This document shows positions 51,810 through 55,785 of a stretch of DNA of 55,785 nucleotides, one piece after another. Position numbers and translations under genes: made by a program. Numbering within the stretch: position 1 is the first letter of the stretch; each line of letters starts with the position of its first letter. The notes under the pieces were generated by a model. That model saw only the letters and a program-made list of their open reading frames with translations, was not told the DNA's origin and did no database searches. Source of the DNA: Candidatus Nitrosopumilus sp. (GTDB lineage: Archaea > Thermoproteota > Nitrososphaeria > Nitrososphaerales > Nitrosopumilaceae). The stretch lies in contig JAOTXZ010000007.1 in NCBI GenBank assembly GCA_029862085.1, positions 1-55,785 on the forward strand. The letters run 5' to 3'.

Positions 51810-53055
51810 ACAGTAAAACTCCTACACCTATTGCAAAAAACACCACCAGTGGAACGAATCTGTACGGTTGATTTGTTTGGTTTGTAAATCCAGTCAAAAT
51901 TGGTGCAATCAAGAGCATACCTGAAAGTAATACCATAATGGATTCTGCATGTTTTACCCCACTTCTTGATACCAAAAACAAACCTACCATCAATGGAATC
52001 ATAAATAGCATTACCAATCCATCAAACCTTAACTGGTATGCAAACGAAGTAAATCCCATCCAAAATTCTTTTTCATCAAATTCTTCTTCTGTTCCCTGGG
52101 TAGTAGAAAAACCTCCTATTGAGGCTAAGCCCCCGGCTAGAATTATTCCTGCAGTTATTCCTGCAGTAATCAATTTTTGTTTTCTTGAGATATTACTTCT
52201 TAAAATAAAATAGATAGACATTGGCAAAAATGCGGCAGTCAATGCTTTTGAGGGAATAGATAGAAGATATGAAACTGGCGATAAGGGCCAAAATCTGTAA
52301 ACAAGATATAGTGATAGAACGTAAAACAAGATCCAAAAATTAGTGTAAGAGACTGTAGTATCATATATCAAAAACACATTGCTTTGCATAATAATTACTA
52401 CAGAAACAATTCCCGCAAACCGTTTTTGAGTAATTGTTTTTGTGAGAAAATATGTTGTAATAAGCAAGGCTGCTGATGCAAGAAGGGGAATTACTCTATC
52501 ATTACCAAAAAGGATCATTGATGATTTGAGGAAAAAATACCGTACATGGGGCTCAAAAGAATTTATTGGATCAGGTGGCCAAGTTTCTAGTCTGTTTTTT
52601 ACTCCTTCATAGTCTGCAAAAATTTCTTTGTTTGATAGCTCAGCAGAGCTTCCTGCTATGTATATTATCAATAACACTAGTAGAATTATGAATGCTGATT
52701 TTTTCGAAACCTCAAAATCAAATATCTTGGATAATAATCTATTTAGAAAATTTGGAAGTTTGTTTTTAAAAAATAAAAATGCTAAACCTAGGGTTATGAT
52801 ACTTGTTACTATAACACCAACTGACCATACTCCAGTTTCAAATGGCTTTGGTAATACTGGCTCTATTCCTGGGATAAATTCGGTATTTGATACTAGTACT
52901 AACGCAGGGAAAATAACTGATACAAAACTAATCAAAACTATACTGATTGAGAATAGGAACACAATCCAAGGGATTGCCTGATTATTTGGTATTTTACTAG
53001 ATTTTACATTAGGGTGTGGAATTTTATCGGGAGTTTTAATATTTCTCTCTCTCAC
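51793..53055 (-). CDS. Polytopic membrane protein, GT-C glycosyltransferase-like
   Basis: This 420-residue protein has about ten hydrophobic spans after a polar Pro/Lys-rich N terminus of about 28 residues. Loop 1 has NKEIFADYEGVKNRLETWPP, and DPINSFEPHVRYFFLKSSMI and LFGNDRVIPLLASAALLITT follow. The order of an acidic first loop, a V.YFFLKS-type stretch and a GND.R.IPLL helix is like dolichyl-phosphate-mannose-type GT39/GT83 enzymes. The usual catalytic DE pair is not obvious, so enzyme function is a guess. It probably acts in envelope glycan or lipid-linked sugar metabolism, like the genes to its right. Confidence 0.7.
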   Translation of the reverse strand: MRERNIKTPDKIPHPNVKSSKIPNNQAIPWIVFLFSISIVLISFVSVIFPALVLVSNTEFIPGIEPVLPKPFETGVWSVGVIVTSIITLGLAFLFFKNKLPNFLNRLLSKIFDFEVSKKSAFIILLVLLIIYIAGSSAELSNKEIFADYEGVKNRLETWPPDPINSFEPHVRYFFLKSSMILFGNDRVIPLLASAALLITTYFLTKTITQKRFAGIVSVVIIMQSNVFLIYDTTVSYTNFWILFYVLSLYLVYRFWPLSPVSYLLSIPSKALTAAFLPMSIYFILRSNISRKQKLITAGITAGIILAGGLASIGGFSTTQGTEEEFDEKEFWMGFTSFAYQLRFDGLVMLFMIPLMVGLFLVSRSGVKHAESIMVLLSGMLLIAPILTGFTNQTNQPYRFVPLVVFFAIGVGVLLSKRQA

Positions 53056-53195
53056 TTTATTTTTTCATATTCGGGAGTATTTGTTATTTTATATTCGCTC
53101 CAATTCAAAATCATTAAAAACCAAAATTCCTAAATTTTATTTTATGCCTGAAAACTTTACAAATTCATATACCGCAAATCTTGATTAGATAAACA

Positions 53196-54206
53196 GTGTT
53201 TGACTATTCTCAGCTTGAAAAATATGATCCGACTGGAATGCACAAAGTTTATGATAACTGGCCAAAAATGGCCAAAGAAGCTTATAATTCTGGTTTAGAT
53301 GCAAAAGAATTCCCAGAAATTGATCATATTGTATTTTCTGGAATGGGGGGATCTGGTGCAATTGGGGATTTATTTGCTGGAATTTTTTCAAAAACCAATT
53401 TTCATGTTAGTGTGGTGAAAGGTTATTTGTTACCAAAAACCGTTGATTCAAAAACTCTTGTTATAGCAACGAGCGTATCAGGTAATACTGTTGAAACTCT
53501 TTCAACTTTAGAATCTGCCTTTAAATTAAATTGCAAATTAATTGCATTTGCTTCAGGAGGAAGGATGGAAGTATTCTGTGATAAAAATAAAATAGAATTT
53601 CAAAAAATTCCAATCACCCATTCTCCAAGAGCCTCTTTGGTTAGCTTTGTGTATGCGATTTTACAAATACTACATTCCATAATCCCTATTAGTTCTCAGG
53701 ATATAATAGATTCAATTGAACAGTTAGAAAAAACATCAAAACAAATTTCCTCTTCCAATCTTACCGAAAAAAACCCGGCATTAGGTCTAGGTGTTTGGAT
53801 TGATAATACTCCTTTAATTTATTACCCATGGGGATTTCAGGCAGCTGCAATTCGATTCAAAAATTCACTTCAAGAGAATGCCAAAACCCATGCAATTATT
53901 GAAGATGTCATAGAGGCGAGTCATAATCAAATAGTTTCTTGGGAAAAAGAAACGTCTATTCAACCAATTTTAATTGAAGGTGAAGGAGATTACATTAAAA
54001 CCAAAGAAAGATGGAAAATTTTAAAGGAATATTTTGAGCATAATCAAATATCTTATCGGGAAATATTTTCAGCCAAAGGAAATATTCTTACAAAATTAAT
54101 GAATTTGATTTATCTGCTTGATTATGCTACAATTTATCACGCTGTAAACTCTCGAATTGATCCTTCTCCAGTAAAATCAATAGATTTTGTAAAAGAGAGG
54201 CTCTGA
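53196..54206 (+). CDS. Bifunctional phosphoglucose/phosphomannose isomerase
   Basis: This 336-residue SIS-domain protein has HIVFSGMGGSGAIGDL near residue 48, VIATSVSGNTVETLS near residue 90, and ITHSPRASLVSFVYAIL. The catalytic EASHNQIVSWE segment lies near residue 250. This is the archaeal/bacterial PGI-PMI family that interconverts fructose 6-phosphate with glucose 6-phosphate and mannose 6-phosphate. It supplies sugar phosphates for glycolysis and for the glycan genes that follow. The start is GTG. Confidence 0.93.
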   Translation: MFDYSQLEKYDPTGMHKVYDNWPKMAKEAYNSGLDAKEFPEIDHIVFSGMGGSGAIGDLFAGIFSKTNFHVSVVKGYLLPKTVDSKTLVIATSVSGNTVETLSTLESAFKLNCKLIAFASGGRMEVFCDKNKIEFQKIPITHSPRASLVSFVYAILQILHSIIPISSQDIIDSIEQLEKTSKQISSSNLTEKNPALGLGVWIDNTPLIYYPWGFQAAAIRFKNSLQENAKTHAIIEDVIEASHNQIVSWEKETSIQPILIEGEGDYIKTKERWKILKEYFEHNQISYREIFSAKGNILTKLMNLIYLLDYATIYHAVNSRIDPSPVKSIDFVKERL

Positions 54207-54265
54207 AAATCTATTTGGACCATTCAAAAGAACTTTAACCAAAGAAAATCAAGTATCACTAAAAA

Positions 54266-55147
54266 TTGAATCAAAATCTTGTATCCATAATTATGCCGAT
54301 TTTTAATTCGCAAAAATACCTAGCAGAATCTCTGGATTCAATACTTAATCAAACATGGAAAAAAATAGAAATAATTGCAGTAGACGATGGTTCTACAGAT
54401 AATTCTGCTAAGATATTAGAAAAATATTCTAATAAAATTACTATTATTTCTCAAAAAAATCAAGGACTTGCATCAGCATTAAATTCTGGAATCAAAAAAA
54501 TGAAAGGCTCTTGGTTTAAATGGTTTTCCCCCGATGATGTGATGTACCCAAAAGCTATTGAAACCCTGATAAATTCAGCAAAGAACTTTCAAAAGAATAC
54601 AATAATTTATTCCAACTGGGATATAATTGATAAATCTGGAAAAAAATTAAGAAGTTTTAAAGAATCCAATAATAATAAACTTGATATCTTTGATTTCAAT
54701 GTTAGGTTACTTGACGGTCAGCAAATCAACGTCAATACGACTTTAATTCCTTCCACATTATTTTCCACAATAGCTATGAATTCTGATATTGACCCAATTT
54801 TAATTGATTATGAATTTTTTCTAAAGGTGGGACTGCTGCATAAAATCAAATTTTATTTAATTGAAAAACCATTAATAAAATTTCGTGTTCATGAAAATCA
54901 ATTATCCCACAAAAACATTGTAAAAAGTTTAGAAAATTTACAATATGTTAGAGATAGCATTCTATCTAAATTAGATGAAGACAAAAAAATTCGATATTTG
55001 GAGGCGTTGGAAATTTTTAACAAAAATAAACCTCTTTCCCAAAAATCTATGGAATCTGGGCTTAAATTGATTTCTTCTATTCTTCCAAGCACGGCAACTG
55101 ATAAATTTCTTGTATTTTATTTGAATAAAATACGTAGTAGCAGGTAG
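54266..55147 (+). CDS. Family 2 glycosyltransferase
   Basis: This 293-residue GT-A glycosyltransferase has SIIMPIFNSQKYLAESLDS at the N terminus, the IIAVDDGSTDNS donor-binding motif, NQGLASALNSGI, and the FSPDDVM acidic motif near residue 91. The C-terminal part has LIKFRVHENQLSHK, common in glycan-assembling enzymes. It transfers an unknown sugar onto a lipid-linked or surface glycan. The start is TTG, and the methyltransferase gene follows after 51 bases. Confidence 0.9.
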   Translation: MNQNLVSIIMPIFNSQKYLAESLDSILNQTWKKIEIIAVDDGSTDNSAKILEKYSNKITIISQKNQGLASALNSGIKKMKGSWFKWFSPDDVMYPKAIETLINSAKNFQKNTIIYSNWDIIDKSGKKLRSFKESNNNKLDIFDFNVRLLDGQQINVNTTLIPSTLFSTIAMNSDIDPILIDYEFFLKVGLLHKIKFYLIEKPLIKFRVHENQLSHKNIVKSLENLQYVRDSILSKLDEDKKIRYLEALEIFNKNKPLSQKSMESGLKLISSILPSTATDKFLVFYLNKIRSSR

Positions 55148-55198
55148 TTTTTAGAATTTTTTTATTTTTCGAAAGTATTTGGAAGGCAATGAAAATAT

Positions 55199-55774
55199 AT
55201 GAAAAGGAATAAAAAATCTCCATTGCTTGATGATCCACTAATTAAAGAACATATTCGAAAATGTTTCCAACAAACCTTTGAAAAAGAGCCTAACAAAGAA
55301 ATCATAAATCTTTATTTTCAAAAAATCAAAAATGGTGCAATTTTGTTGGAAGATCTTTCCGAAGTTTTGAAAAAATCCTCTGAAAGCAATCCTAGTATAA
55401 AACAAATAACAAAGAATTTTTCTTTGCCTATTGAGGAAATTTTTACCTTGATTTATCAAAATAAACTATGGAGCAAATCTTCTAGCACTGGAACAGGAAT
55501 AAGCCGTTCGGGATCCGGTGCCAATCTAGAACAAACTAAATCGATCAGGACGGAACTGCCAAAATTACTCCGAGAATTGAAAATAAATTCGATGATAGAT
55601 GTACCTTGTGGGGATTTTCTTTGGATGAAAGAAATTAATTTAGACTTTCTTTCATATCTTGGCTGTGATATAGTCTCAGAAATAATAGAAAAAAATAATA
55701 AAACATATTCCAATGAAAAGAGAAAATTTTTTAAATTAAATATAACTCAAGATTCCCTTCCTGAAACAGATTAA
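55199..55774 (+). CDS. SAM-dependent methyltransferase, interrupted by a frameshift and cut by the window end
   Basis: The 191 residues before an early TAA (55772-55774) include an N-terminal helical part. The methyltransferase start then follows: GISRSGSGANLEQTKSIR, LPKLLRELKINSMIDVPCGDFLWM (motif I, residues about 130-150), FLSYLGCDIVSEIIEKN. The frame ends at DSLPETD, where the family continues with a D-L-I-L-C-R-D motif. Adding one T after GAT (55769-55771) makes the remaining bases encode exactly D-L-I-L-C-R, so a single-base deletion or sequence error is likely. The gene then runs past the window. The acceptor is unknown, probably a sugar or glycan component. Confidence 0.82.
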   Translation: MKRNKKSPLLDDPLIKEHIRKCFQQTFEKEPNKEIINLYFQKIKNGAILLEDLSEVLKKSSESNPSIKQITKNFSLPIEEIFTLIYQNKLWSKSSSTGTGISRSGSGANLEQTKSIRTELPKLLRELKINSMIDVPCGDFLWMKEINLDFLSYLGCDIVSEIIEKNNKTYSNEKRKFFKLNITQDSLPETD

Positions 55775-55785
55775 TTCTATGTAGA

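Noticed and set aside
53144-53188. Short ATG frame before the phosphoglucose/phosphomannose isomerase
   Set aside because: It is only 14 codons with no other support.

Overview
The window is AT-rich archaeal DNA, almost certainly from an ammonia-oxidising thaumarchaeon of the Nitrosopumilaceae type. The grounds are archaeal ribosomal proteins S27e and L44e, a thermosome subunit, exosome Csl4, TiaS, archaeal Dph2, CobY, MptE, an Lrp regulator next to haem o synthase, and initiator tRNA-Met. Genes are packed tightly, often with 1-20 bp overlaps. Many start codons lie about 25-30 bases downstream of a TATA-like box, which suggests leaderless transcripts. No CRISPR array, insertion sequence, integrase or replication origin was seen.

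Layout. Positions 1-900 hold the end of a repeat-built coiled-coil gene facing a phasin-like gene. A small zinc-finger-like gene follows at 965-1123. Haem o synthase, an Lrp regulator and aspartate-semialdehyde dehydrogenase lie at 1.4-4.0 kb. A five-gene cobalamin operon (cobD-cbiP-cbiB-cobS-cobY) fills 4.0-8.2 kb. S27e/L44e, adenine deaminase and a thermosome subunit follow to 12.2 kb. A housekeeping stretch runs to 25.4 kb: ROK kinase, guaA, mptE/folP, guaB, pheA, csl4, an MDR dehydrogenase, a TPR protein, dph2 and tiaS. The initiator tRNA gene at 25,397-25,486 carries a 15-nt intron in its D-loop. From 25.5 to 33.0 kb the content is more accessory: a PQQ-type sugar dehydrogenase, small membrane and secreted proteins, and a three-gene set around a 902-residue GMC oxidoreductase.

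HMG-CoA reductase at 33.2 kb is followed by a nine-gene histidine operon (hisG-D-C-HAD-B-H-A-F-I) ending at 41.9 kb. It contains a HAD phosphatase that is a good candidate for the histidinol-phosphatase step, and it lacks hisE. Threonine synthase then sits one base from a ubiquitin-like/E1 fusion gene, which hints at protein-thiocarboxylate sulfur chemistry. From 46.4 to 51.2 kb a minus-strand operon encodes an alkaline-phosphatase-superfamily enzyme, a UbiA prenyltransferase, two TIM-barrel isomerases and a TatD-like hydrolase. This set resembles the bacterial/plastid Ebo metabolite-trafficking operon, but without EboA and EboD. It is the most intriguing unit in the window. The right end enters a surface-glycan region: GT-C-like membrane protein, phosphoglucose/phosphomannose isomerase, GT2 glycosyltransferase and a methyltransferase.

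Three genes show single-base lesions relative to what their families lead one to expect: an ACG in place of ATG in the Lrp gene, an extra T near the start of a winged-helix gene, and a missing T in the terminal methyltransferase. These may be consensus errors in the assembly or real changes.
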